Shown piece by piece: positions 16,945 through 24,910 of a DNA stretch of 64,000 nucleotides. The position numbers and the translations under genes are program-made. Numbering within the stretch: position 1 is the first letter of the stretch; every line of letters starts with the position of its first letter. Location: NCBI GenBank assembly GCA_003223645.1, contig QHVT01000010.1, positions 62,001 to 126,000 of the forward strand, read 5' to 3'. Below the pieces are notes generated by a model. It saw nothing but the letters and a program-made list of their open reading frames with translations. It did not search any database and was not told where the DNA came from. The stretch comes from Acidobacteriota bacterium (GTDB lineage Bacteria > Acidobacteriota > Thermoanaerobaculia > Gp7-AA8).

Positions 16945-17131
16945 GGTGACGATCTGATGGGGAATTGTAAGGGAGGTGGGGAGGGGGCCAGTCATCATCG
17001 GACGTGACGGCTACGCGTGTAATAGCCATGAAGTGCTCGGAGAACCGTTTGCGGAAATTGTTGCGCGAGAGATTTTTCGGCGTGAGGTATTCGGTGTCGA
17101 AGATCATCTCGTCGGCGCCGTTGAACTTCAT
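16892..17131 (-). CDS. Small hypothetical ORF
   Basis: A possible 79-codon gene with a GAGGGG ribosome-site-like stretch 9 bp before the ATG. The first 45 or so codons show the strong G/C third-position bias of the neighbours (MKFNGADEMIFDTEYLTP...), but the remainder is Pro/Ser/Arg-rich and overlaps the start of the DUF4388 gene. It may be a truncated gene whose 3' part was lost. No family recognised. Without this ORF, 16945-17188 would hold nothing I can identify. Confidence 0.3.
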   Translation of the reverse strand: MKFNGADEMIFDTEYLTPKNLSRNNFRKRFSEHFMAITRVAVTSDDDWPPPHLPYNSPSDRHHARSADTARGSLEDPAS

Positions 17132-17188
17132 GCGGGTGTTTCCCCTCTTCCAAAGGAGAGACGCATCGAGGCTTTCCCTATCTCGCGG

Positions 17189-18619
17189 TCAGCTTGCGTC
17201 CAACTCGGCCACCGCGCGATCGAGCATTGACTGCACACGCGCAGCATCAGGACTCTCGCAGTAGATGCGGATGATCGGCTCCGTTCCCGACTTTCGGAAG
17301 AGCAGCCAGCCGCCGTCGGTGAAGTTCATCTTCACGCCGTCTTTTTCTTCGCGATTCGCAAGCGGCACGCCGAATCGATCATCGAGCTCGCCGGAGCGCA
17401 CGCGCTCGATGAGGCGCGCGCACTGTTCCATTGGGCGGTGCACGTCGCGGCGGTCGTAGTGCAGCGTGCCGAACTCCTGCTCCATCTCTTCGATGACGCG
17501 CGACAGCGGTTTGCCGTAGTGCGCGACCGCTTCGGCGACGAGGAGGCCCGAGAGGATGCCGTCGCGCTCGGGCATGAAGCGGCCGAAGCCGATGCCGCCG
17601 CTCTCTTCGCCGCCGAGGAGGACGTCGCGCGCGAGCATGAGATCGGCGACGTACTTGAAACCGATCGCGGTCTCGTGCAGCGTCGCGCCGAGGGCGCGCG
17701 CGACTTTCTCGACGAGGCGCGACGTCGAGAATGTTTTCACGATCTCGCCGGCGCGTTTTTTCTCGCGCACGAGATAGAGCGCGAGGAGGGAGATGATCTT
17801 GTGCGGCGAGACGAAGTCGCCGCGCTCGTCGAGAATGCCGAGGCGATCGGCGTCGCCGTCGTTGCAGATCGCGAGATCGTAGTTGCCGCTGCGCATCGCG
17901 TCGCGCGCGGCGCCGAGGTTTTCGGGAATCGGCTCGGGATTCACGCCGCCGAATGACGGATTTACCTCGCCGCGGATCGTGTCGACGTGGGTGCCGCTGC
18001 CCTCAGCGGCACCGCGATCGCTGAGGCAGCGGTCGCCACATTGCAGGACGCGCGACGGGATGCCGGACGCCGCGCCGTAAATCGGATCGTGCAGGATGCG
18101 CAATCGATGTTTACCATCGAACTGCGCACGAATCGCGGCGATGTAGTCGTCGAGAATGTTTTCTTCGGCGATCGCGCCGCCGTCGCGCGCGTTGCGCTCG
18201 CCGAGGCTCGAGGCGATCGCGTCGTACATCTCCGGCAGCGCCGAGCCGCCGTACCACGCCTTGAATTTCAGTCCGTTGTATTTCGCGGGATTGTGACTCG
18301 CCGTCACCATCACGCCGCCCAACAGCTTGCGATGGCGCGCGGTGAACGAGATCGTCTGCGACGGCGTCGCGCGATCGGAGAGGACGACGCGATAGCCCGC
18401 GCCGCGCAGCGACTCCGCGACGGCGTTCGCGAATTCGCGGGAGAGAAAACGGCGATCGAATCCGACGGCGAGCGCGTTGCGATCGATGTCGCTCGGCGGA
18501 TTCAGCGAACGCGCCGCGACCGCGATCGCGTCACTGACGAGCCGCACGTTATCGAAGGTGAACGTTTCGGCGATCACGGCGCGCCAGCCGTCGGTGCCGA
18601 AGGTGATGGAGTGGCTCAT
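17189..18619 (-). CDS. Phosphoglucomutase/phosphomannomutase family protein with palindromic insertion
   Basis: 476 residues, alpha-D-phosphohexomutase superfamily, interconverting hexose 1- and 6-phosphates. Seen in order: FGTDGWRAVI, the active-site phosphoserine loop VTASHNPAKYNG (Ser about 108), the Mg site NDGDADRLG, the sugar loop GGEESGG, and the phosphate loop RKSGTEPIIRIYCE. Between DPIYGAASGIPSRVL and the strand THVDTIRGEVNPSFGG, about 17 residues (CGDRCLSDRGAAEGSG) come from a family J palindrome at 17987-18039. The frame is kept and the insertion falls in domain 2, away from the four catalytic loops. The ATG at 18619 gives the natural MSHSITFG start. Substrate preference is not evident. 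Confidence 0.93.
   Translation of the reverse strand: MSHSITFGTDGWRAVIAETFTFDNVRLVSDAIAVAARSLNPPSDIDRNALAVGFDRRFLSREFANAVAESLRGAGYRVVLSDRATPSQTISFTARHRKLLGGVMVTASHNPAKYNGLKFKAWYGGSALPEMYDAIASSLGERNARDGGAIAEENILDDYIAAIRAQFDGKHRLRILHDPIYGAASGIPSRVLQCGDRCLSDRGAAEGSGTHVDTIRGEVNPSFGGVNPEPIPENLGAARDAMRSGNYDLAICNDGDADRLGILDERGDFVSPHKIISLLALYLVREKKRAGEIVKTFSTSRLVEKVARALGATLHETAIGFKYVADLMLARDVLLGGEESGGIGFGRFMPERDGILSGLLVAEAVAHYGKPLSRVIEEMEQEFGTLHYDRRDVHRPMEQCARLIERVRSGELDDRFGVPLANREEKDGVKMNFTDGGWLLFRKSGTEPIIRIYCESPDAARVQSMLDRAVAELDAS
17987..18039. repeat. Family J palindromic element inside a phosphohexomutase gene
   Basis: GTGGGTGCCGCTGCCCTCAG pairs with the complement ending CTGAGGCAGCGGTCGCCAC. 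The intergenic relative is at 50094-50188. It is wholly inside the reading frame of the phosphohexomutase. Confidence 0.85.
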
Positions 18620-18649
18620 GCGGCGCACATTGTAGGGGACGCTTCCTGT

Positions 18650-18669
18650 GTTACAGTTATTTACATTCA
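18650..18669 (+). promoter_or_regulatory. AT-rich promoter-like motif shared by two FN3 genes
   Basis: TTACAGTTATTTACATTCA lies directly before the ATG at 18670. The only similar stretch I saw, ATAGTTATTTACAT, stands before the paralogous gene at 25.9 kb. TATTTA could be a -10 element, which would make both transcripts (nearly) leaderless. Confidence 0.5.
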
Positions 18670-21033
18670 ATGACACGCCTGCTTGCCATTCTCGCGTCGC
18701 TTGTCGCGTCCACTCTCGTCGCAGCGCCGGCCTTTCAATTCGGCGAGCCGTTCCCGCTCACGAACACGCGTTACGAAAACCACAGCGTGGACGTGAAGCT
18801 CGCCGCGAACGGCAGCGATGTCTTCATCGTCTGGTCCGACACGGGCGGCGTCAAGATCCGGAAGCTGGGCGCCGCCGGCGACACGATTCTCGGCCGTCCG
18901 ATCGCGAACGGCTCCGCGCCGGCGATCGTCTGGACGGGACAGCATTTCATCGTTGCAGCGCGAAACCACGTGAGGCTCCTCGACGCGCAAGGTGTTCCGA
19001 TCGGCGCCGAGACCGCGCCGGTTCCGTATGCATATCAGACCGCGCTGGCAACGAACGGGCGCAACGCGATGCTGATCGGACCTTCGCCCGGAACGCGCGC
19101 GTACGTGCTGAGTTTGCAAGGCGTCGCAACGAGCGGCGAGCAAGTGATCGATCCGGTGACGTCTCCGTGGATGGCGGCAATCGCGAGCAACGGCACCGGC
19201 TACGCCTCGATCCATTCCGACGTCAACGGCAATCGCGTTCAAATCACGACATTCGATGCAGACGGAATGCTGCGCACGCGGCAGGACATCGACAGTCACG
19301 CTCCACGCAACGTCGTCATCGCCAGCGACGGCAAGGACTATCTGGCCATCTGGAGCGACGGCGACCGGATCCAGGACGGCGGCGACGGCAAACTCCACGC
19401 GGTGCGCGTGCAGTCCGACGGCACGATGAGCTCTCCATTCGTCCTCACCACCGCGCCGGCCGGAGACACACCGCTCGTTCCCGCTTCGCTCGTCTGGAGC
19501 GGGAACCATTACGCGCTGGCGCTGAACGTCGGAGCGATCTGGCAGTTTCGCAGCACGCAGGTCGCCTCGATCTCGCGTGAAGGCGCCTTCGGCTCCGCGA
19601 CCGCACTCGACGGCACTGCGTACAACTATCCGTCGCTGGCGATCGCCAATGGACATCTGCTCGCCGCATGGGGCAGCGACGGAGTGACGAAAGTGCGCGA
19701 TCTCACCGCGCCGCTGGATGATCGCGCGTTCACGACGCTCACGGCGAGTCCGCAAAGCGTGTTTCGCGCGGTGTCGGGAAGTGACTCGACGCTGCTTCTC
19801 TGGACGGAATATCCGGGATGGCACATGGGCGTGCGCCGCAACGACGGCTCATGGAGCGAGCGCCTGCTGTCGAACAGCATCTCCAAACGAATCGCGACCG
19901 ATGGACGCGGCTTCGTCGTTGCCGATTTCAACGATCGCACCGGTGTCGCGACGTACTACGAATCGGATGGAACGCCGCGATGGTCCAACGTCTCGATTCC
20001 GATCTCGGTCGACGACATTCTGTGGAACGGACGCGAGTTCCTCATCACCGGGACCGATTCGTCAGGAACGTTGAAGGCCGTGCGATTGAGCGCATCGGGA
20101 GCGGTATCGCCCACTGTTCCTCTTGCCGCGATCGGGTACGGAACGATGAGCGCCGGATGGTCGCAACTGGCGACCGACGGCAGGAACATCCTCGTGGTCT
20201 ACCGGCCGCTGTTCTTCTGCGTCCAGCCGTGTACGTCGTACGGGATGCTCTACGGACTCCTGCTCGATCGCGACTTGAAGGCAGTGTCTCCGTCATTCTT
20301 CATCGGGGACGTCGGCTATCTGAATCGTCACGCGCTGATCTGGGATGGAACGCAATATCTGGCCATCTACAGCGCATCTCCCACAGGCTCGCCGGCTGGA
20401 ATCTTCGTGACACGAATTTCGCAGGCGGGCGTACCGGATCCCAACAGGATCGATCTCACGCACAGCGCCGAAAGCGCATTCTCGATTGCATCCACGAAGT
20501 TCGGCACAGCCGTGATGTGGTTCGCGTTGCGCGACGGTGCGGCCGTCGACGAAGCGCGCTTCGTCGCGGCGAATGGAAGCGTCTCGCCGGCCGAGTCCTT
20601 CGGCGCCGGCAGCAACGGTCTCCTGGTCTCTCAGTCCGACGGCAAACTCGCGCACATCACCGCGCAAACGATGGGAACGGAACCATACTTCGGCAGCCCT
20701 CACGTCACGATGGCGATCGGAGACGTCGTTCCGCCCGCGCGCGTTCCCGATGCGCCGAAGATCTCCGTCACGCTCGATGCGGATCAGAAACTGCGCGTGC
20801 AATGGACCGTGCCGCCGCAGCCGGTCGCGGGGTATCGCGTCGAATACAAGGCCCTGAACCAGGAGTGGATGGAGCTCGAGGCGTGGTTCCGTCCAACGGA
20901 GCGAAGTCTCGTCGTGAAACCGGCGGGCGATCCGGCGACGTACGCGTTTCGCGTTCGCGCGTGGAGCGACTCCGGGACGAGCGCGTATTCGGCGCAGGGT
21001 TCCTTGCCCGCGAAGCGGCGTTCCGTGCGTTGA
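18670..21033 (+). CDS. Secreted protein with C-terminal fibronectin type III domain
   Basis: 787 residues. A signal peptide (residues 1-19, LLAILASLVASTLVAAPA) is followed by a long strand-rich body with recurring blocks such as WSDTGGVKIRKL, VWTGQHFIVAA and IWDGTQYLAIYS. These blocks suggest repeated beta-propeller-like blades. The last 95 residues form an FN3 domain (PDAPKISVTLDADQKLRVQW ... FRVRAWSDSGTSAYS). It is probably exported to the cell surface or periplasm; no lipobox or anchor is visible. The gene at 25889 encodes a shorter relative with the same start of the mature part (FPLT), the same FN3 end and a similar promoter motif. Ligand unknown. Confidence 0.8.
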   Translation: MTRLLAILASLVASTLVAAPAFQFGEPFPLTNTRYENHSVDVKLAANGSDVFIVWSDTGGVKIRKLGAAGDTILGRPIANGSAPAIVWTGQHFIVAARNHVRLLDAQGVPIGAETAPVPYAYQTALATNGRNAMLIGPSPGTRAYVLSLQGVATSGEQVIDPVTSPWMAAIASNGTGYASIHSDVNGNRVQITTFDADGMLRTRQDIDSHAPRNVVIASDGKDYLAIWSDGDRIQDGGDGKLHAVRVQSDGTMSSPFVLTTAPAGDTPLVPASLVWSGNHYALALNVGAIWQFRSTQVASISREGAFGSATALDGTAYNYPSLAIANGHLLAAWGSDGVTKVRDLTAPLDDRAFTTLTASPQSVFRAVSGSDSTLLLWTEYPGWHMGVRRNDGSWSERLLSNSISKRIATDGRGFVVADFNDRTGVATYYESDGTPRWSNVSIPISVDDILWNGREFLITGTDSSGTLKAVRLSASGAVSPTVPLAAIGYGTMSAGWSQLATDGRNILVVYRPLFFCVQPCTSYGMLYGLLLDRDLKAVSPSFFIGDVGYLNRHALIWDGTQYLAIYSASPTGSPAGIFVTRISQAGVPDPNRIDLTHSAESAFSIASTKFGTAVMWFALRDGAAVDEARFVAANGSVSPAESFGAGSNGLLVSQSDGKLAHITAQTMGTEPYFGSPHVTMAIGDVVPPARVPDAPKISVTLDADQKLRVQWTVPPQPVAGYRVEYKALNQEWMELEAWFRPTERSLVVKPAGDPATYAFRVRAWSDSGTSAYSAQGSLPAKRRSVR

Positions 21034-21465
21034 TCAGGGACGGCCGAAGCCGCCCTTGAGCATCGGACGCCGCTGATCCCGCTGCACGATCGCCACGCCG
21101 TCCGGTCCGCCGACGATTGCGACGCGTCCGTTGCCGCGCGCCGCCATCGGCGGTGCGATCGTTGACGCGGGCGGCGTGATGACCGCGGACTGCTCCGCCA
21201 TCACCGGCGGCGTCAGAGATTCGACGGGAGCCGAAGGCGCGGCTTCCTGCACGGGCTCGATCGATTTGTGCTCGACATGTTCGGTGACGACCTGCTGCGG
21301 CGTGAGGCGGCCGTAATCGTGCATGTGCCGTCCGCGCAGCTCGGAGCGCAGCGAGATCGCGGCGAACACCAGCAGAAACGCCAGCATGAACCATGCGAAG
21401 TTCCGCAGCGTGACGATGCGGATGTGCTGTCGCCGTTCCGGGTACAAGCGGTTGCGCTGAGTCAT
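21034..21465 (-). CDS. Hypothetical single-span membrane protein
   Basis: 143 residues. A basic N-terminus (residues 1-20) precedes one membrane span (about 24-42, FAWFMLAFLLVFAAISL). A Pro/Ala/Glu-rich extracytoplasmic region and a Gly/Arg-rich tail ending GGFGRP follow. It looks like a type II membrane protein with a disordered outer part. It ends immediately at the stop of the FN3 gene on the other strand (convergent, no gap). No family recognised. Confidence 0.6.
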   Translation of the reverse strand: MTQRNRLYPERRQHIRIVTLRNFAWFMLAFLLVFAAISLRSELRGRHMHDYGRLTPQQVVTEHVEHKSIEPVQEAAPSAPVESLTPPVMAEQSAVITPPASTIAPPMAARGNGRVAIVGGPDGVAIVQRDQRRPMLKGGFGRP

Positions 21466-21495
21466 CTGGAGTGTGATCTACTCAAGATCGCTGCC

Positions 21496-22542
21496 ATGGC
21501 ACGCATCGGAATCATCGGAACCGGCTTCGGTGCTCGCGTGCAGACGCCGCTGTTTCGCGAAGCCGGACTCGACGTGGTCGCGCTCGCCGGTTTCCATCCT
21601 GCGAAGACGCGCGAGATCGCCGGCGAGCTCGGTCTTCGCGCGTACGACGACTGGCGCGAGCTCGCGGCCGCCCCGGACATCGATCTCGTCTCCGTCACCT
21701 CCCCTCCTTCGCAACATCGCGAGATGGCGACCGCCGTGCTCGACGCAGGCAAGCACTGCCTCTGCGAGAAACCGACGGCGCTGAACGCGGACGAAGCGCA
21801 GCAGCTCGTCGACGCGGCGAAGCGGCATCCGAATCAGATCGCGATCATCGATCACGAGCTGCGCTTCGTACCGTCGTGGCGCGACGCGCGAGCGCGCATC
21901 GGCGAGATCGGCGCGCTTCGCTACGCAGAAGTGCGCTATGCGAGTCCGAGCCGCGGCGATCGCAAGCGCGCGTGGAACTGGTGGAGTGACGCCACGGCCG
22001 GCGGCGGAATCCTCGGGGCAGTCGGCTCGCATTACATCGACGCGCTGCGCTGGCTCGGGATGGAAGTCGAAGAGGTGCGAGCGCATCTGCGCACGATCGT
22101 CGATCGGCGTCCGTTCGAAGACGGATCGCGCGAAGTGACGTCGGACGATTTCGCATCTGTCGAACTGAAACTACGCGGCGGCGCGAACGCGGTGCTGGCG
22201 CTGAGCGCGGTCACGAGCGGGCCGGACGAGACGTCGATGCTGACGATCTACGGCGAAGACGGCGCGCTCCGTTTTGTCGCCGAGGAAGTGTTGCTGTCGC
22301 GCGGCGGCGCAGCGTTCGAACGACTCGCGAGTCCTGCGCCCGACCTCCCCGGCAACTCTCCCGGCGGCGCCTTCGGCACCGGCACGCTGCACCTCGGTCG
22401 CGCACTGCGTGCCGCACTCGACGACGGCAATCGCGACGCGCTCGCGTCCGCGGCCACGTTCGAGGACGGTTTGATGCAGCAGCGCGCGCTCGACGCGGCG
22501 CGCAAGTCGTCGGCGTCAGGCGGCGGCTTCGTCGCGCTTTGA
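21496..22542 (+). CDS. Gfo/Idh/MocA-family oxidoreductase
   Basis: 348 residues, NAD(P)-dependent sugar-type dehydrogenase fold. The N-terminal Rossmann motif is GIIGTGFGARVQ. The family lysine is in HCLCEKPTALNADEA, and the substrate-side GAVGSHYIDALRWLG carries the usual His. Start MARIGIIG at 21496. The last 27 bp overlap the end of the convergent GT87-like gene. The substrate cannot be told from sequence, and no sugar operon surrounds it. Confidence 0.9.
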   Translation: MARIGIIGTGFGARVQTPLFREAGLDVVALAGFHPAKTREIAGELGLRAYDDWRELAAAPDIDLVSVTSPPSQHREMATAVLDAGKHCLCEKPTALNADEAQQLVDAAKRHPNQIAIIDHELRFVPSWRDARARIGEIGALRYAEVRYASPSRGDRKRAWNWWSDATAGGGILGAVGSHYIDALRWLGMEVEEVRAHLRTIVDRRPFEDGSREVTSDDFASVELKLRGGANAVLALSAVTSGPDETSMLTIYGEDGALRFVAEEVLLSRGGAAFERLASPAPDLPGNSPGGAFGTGTLHLGRALRAALDDGNRDALASAATFEDGLMQQRALDAARKSSASGGGFVAL

Positions 22543-23748
22543 GAGCGCCCACACGCCGCACGCGAACAGCGCAAGCAACGCGGGCGTGATCAGCGTCGCG
22601 TCGTGCGGATACACCGGCGTGCGCGTGATCCACTCGAACGGCACTTCCGCGATGACGGCCAACGCGAGGAGCGAAACGATGGCCGTCCAGCGGCAACGCA
22701 ACAGCGCGATCGCGAGCGGCAGCGCGAGCACCATGTAGTGCAGCCACACGACCGGCGCGGAGATGAGGTAGATGAGGATCGCGAGACCGACGAGTAGTGC
22801 GTCTCGTCGAGTGGTGCGCGCCTCCGGCGCGCCCCGGCCAGCCGAAGGCGCGCCGGAGGCGCGCACCACTCCATAACAAACAATCGCGATCAGCAGCGCA
22901 GCGATGACGTAACCCAACCACGTTCCGTGCTGCTGGAACAGCGACAGCGCGGGCGCGACGTTGCGTTCGTCGCGCGTTTGCAGGCGGTGGAAGAATTCGT
23001 TCGCGGCGGTGTTCCACTGCAGCCAGACGCGGAACGTGCCGTAGTTGATCGCGGTGACGACGATCGCGATTGCGACGCCGATCGCGCCGCCGAGGATCTC
23101 GATTCGCAGACGATGCCACTCGCGCAACACCACGCGTGCAATGAAGACGACGACCGCGATGAGGATCAGATTCGGCTTGAACGCGATCAGCATTCCGAGG
23201 ATTGCGGCGGCAAGGAGCGGAGGACTCCAGAGCATCGCGGCGACGGCGGCGAGCTGGAGCGAGTTCACACTGCCGACGCGCAAGTCCGCTTCGAAGCCGC
23301 GATACCAAAGCAAAAGCGCGGCGAGAAGAAGCAATGACCAGCACCACGGCACGCGCGCGAGGCGGCAGAGCGCGAGCACGCCGGCGATGAACGCGATGAG
23401 TAGCAGCGCATGATCCTGGAGCAGCGCGCGGTCGTAATCGCGGCTCACCCAGCGCAGCGTCGTGTAGAGAAACGGACTCGAGACGTTGTCGAGGCGGCGG
23501 CGGCGCGTGGCGTCGTACTTGCGCAGCTCCGAGCTGCTCGCCTGCGCGCGCGCGTAGTACTCCTCCCCGATCCGCTCCTGCGTTTCCGGCGAGTAGATGT
23601 TGTCGACGTCGGCGCGCGACGGGAGCTGCGAGTTGACGTAGTAGAGATAGAAATCGAGACCGGCCGCACGCTCGTTCTTCTTCCACGTCACGACGATCGC
23701 ATAGAGCGCGGCCAGCAACGCAATCGTGGTGAGAACCGCGCGCTTCAT
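22516..23748 (-). CDS. GT87/DUF2029-like polytopic membrane protein with palindromic insertion
   Basis: 410 residues with about ten hydrophobic segments, an N-terminal anchor and a periplasmic Tyr/Asp-rich loop (AAGLDFYLYYVNSQL, DNIYSPETQERIGEEYY). This pattern matches DUF2029/GT87 polyprenyl-phosphate-dependent mannosyltransferase-like proteins, whose loop Asp residue is catalytic in known members. Residues 293-312 (VVRASGAPSAGRGAPEARTT) are the translation of a family I palindromic element, which splits a predicted membrane helix pair (LLIAIVCYG ... DALLVGLAILIYLI). The reading frame survives. The function as a glycosyltransferase is inferred from topology only. Confidence 0.7.
   Translation of the reverse strand: MKRAVLTTIALLAALYAIVVTWKKNERAAGLDFYLYYVNSQLPSRADVDNIYSPETQERIGEEYYARAQASSSELRKYDATRRRRLDNVSSPFLYTTLRWVSRDYDRALLQDHALLLIAFIAGVLALCRLARVPWCWSLLLLAALLLWYRGFEADLRVGSVNSLQLAAVAAMLWSPPLLAAAILGMLIAFKPNLILIAVVVFIARVVLREWHRLRIEILGGAIGVAIAIVVTAINYGTFRVWLQWNTAANEFFHRLQTRDERNVAPALSLFQQHGTWLGYVIAALLIAIVCYGVVRASGAPSAGRGAPEARTTRRDALLVGLAILIYLISAPVVWLHYMVLALPLAIALLRCRWTAIVSLLALAVIAEVPFEWITRTPVYPHDATLITPALLALFACGVWALSKRDEAAA
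22811..22871. repeat. Family I palindromic element inside a GT87-like gene
   Basis: GTGGTGCGCGCCTCCGGCGC is mirrored by GCGCCGGAGGCGCGCACCAC about 20 bp later. It uses the same reading frame (VVRASGA ... APEARTT) as the copy in trpA. Confidence 0.9.
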
Positions 23749-23762
23749 CGCGCGCGCATTCT

Positions 23763-23884
23763 AGCCGCCACGGGCGGCTGCGTGGATTGCTCCGCCTTGC
23801 GGCCTGCTTGCCGCCACGTCACGAATGCGGCTTCGAGCGGCGCAACGCGCCTGAGATCGTCGTTTCTGCCGCGCAAACTCGCTA
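23763..23884 (-). repeat. About 120-bp dispersed repeat, copy 1
   Basis: The reverse complement of this stretch is identical by eye over about 114 bp to 40059-40179 (beginning GAGTTTGCGCGGCAGAAACG, ending CGCCCGTGGCGGC). It sits just upstream of the GT87-like gene start. It is not one of the simple two-arm palindromes. Confidence 0.9.
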
Positions 23885-23953
23885 GGACGTTCCATCACGA
23901 GACTGTGGGGCGGCGGCCACCGCTCCACAGAACCTCGTCGAAGGAACGCTAAT

Positions 23954-24107
23954 CTGCATTTCTCACAGCATCTGAAAAGGCGTGGAGCAAGTGTCAAACG
24001 TCATCCTGAGCCGGCAAAGCGCGGCGAAGGATCTCAAGTTACGTAGATTGAGATCTTTCGCCGTCTCCGCGGCTTCAAGATGACGGCAAGGTGTGAGAAA
24101 TGCAGAC
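23954..24107. repeat. Nested inverted repeats with a family L element
   Basis: The outer arms TCTGCATTTCTCACA and TGTGAGAAATGCAGA enclose an inner imperfect palindrome (GTCATCCTGAG ... AAGATGACG) with GAAGGATCTCAA opposite TTGAGATCTTTC. The inner part resembles TCATCCTGAG-type repeats common in acidobacterial genomes. A partial family F-like hairpin (GTGGGGCGGCGGCCACCGCTCCAC region) lies just before it, near 23.91 kb. Confidence 0.8.
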
Positions 24108-24874
24108 TAATGCCTGCGCACGTACATCCCGTCGTAGCCGGCCGCCCAGGTCTTGCCGTTGTCGGTCGAGGTCTCGATGAACTGGCGCACGCGATCGGGG
24201 CCTTCTTTCGAATAGGTCATGCGGTTGATGACCTTCGCGCCGTTCTGATCGAACTCTGTCGTCATCACCATCTTTCCTTCGACGAGCGCGCCGCTCCAGA
24301 AGCGCGCGCCGCCGGCGGTGTCGCAGTAATACTGTTCCCAGCGTGTGCCGTTCCACGCGCTGAGGCTCTTGCCGCTGTAACCGACAGCCTGGTAGTTCTC
24401 GAAGATCACGCATTCGTCGACGACGAGCTGGATGCTGCTGCGCGCGATTCGTTGTCCCTTGGCTTCGACGTCCCATTCGCCCAGCCAGAAATCGAGCTCG
24501 CGATACTTCGGATCGTTCCGACACGGATATTGATTTTTCTTCGCGGCGGCGAGGAGCTCCGTCCACTTCGCATCGTCGCGGATCGACAGGAAATCATTCT
24601 CGGCGTTGAGCTGCTCGGCATTGCCGTAGCCGTTGTCGATCGCCTGCTTGAGGTTCTCGAATGCCTTGTCCTTGTTGCCGAGGCGCGCGTATGTGCGCGC
24701 GAGGCGGAGCGGAAGCAGGATCGGCGCGGGATGCTTGAGCTCGCGCGCTTTCTCGAACGCGGTGACGGCGCCCGCGTAGTCGCGCGCGTCGTGACGCGTG
24801 ACGCCGAGCTGAAACCAGTCCTGCGGCGTCGACGGTTCGGTGGCCAACAAGAGAACGATGAAGAGCAGTCGCAT
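24107..24874 (-). CDS. Exported protein: TPR-like N-terminus plus DUF1579-like domain
   Basis: 255 residues. A short signal peptide (MRLLFIVLLLATEPS) is followed by one to two TPR-like helix pairs (WFQLGVTRHDARDYAGAVTA; RLARTYARLGNKDKAFENL, residues 20-80). A lipocalin-like region follows that opens with LDFWLGEWDVEAKG (about residue 127), which is how DUF1579-type domains start. Two Cys residues (YPC, DEC, YYC region) could form disulphides outside the cytoplasm. Its stop codon touches the nested repeat at 23954-24107. No specific function can be given. Confidence 0.7.
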   Translation of the reverse strand: MRLLFIVLLLATEPSTPQDWFQLGVTRHDARDYAGAVTAFEKARELKHPAPILLPLRLARTYARLGNKDKAFENLKQAIDNGYGNAEQLNAENDFLSIRDDAKWTELLAAAKKNQYPCRNDPKYRELDFWLGEWDVEAKGQRIARSSIQLVVDECVIFENYQAVGYSGKSLSAWNGTRWEQYYCDTAGGARFWSGALVEGKMVMTTEFDQNGAKVINRMTYSKEGPDRVRQFIETSTDNGKTWAAGYDGMYVRRH

Positions 24875-24910
24875 ACCCGCGAAGATGCGCGCGCGCCGCG
24901 TGCGGCGCTA

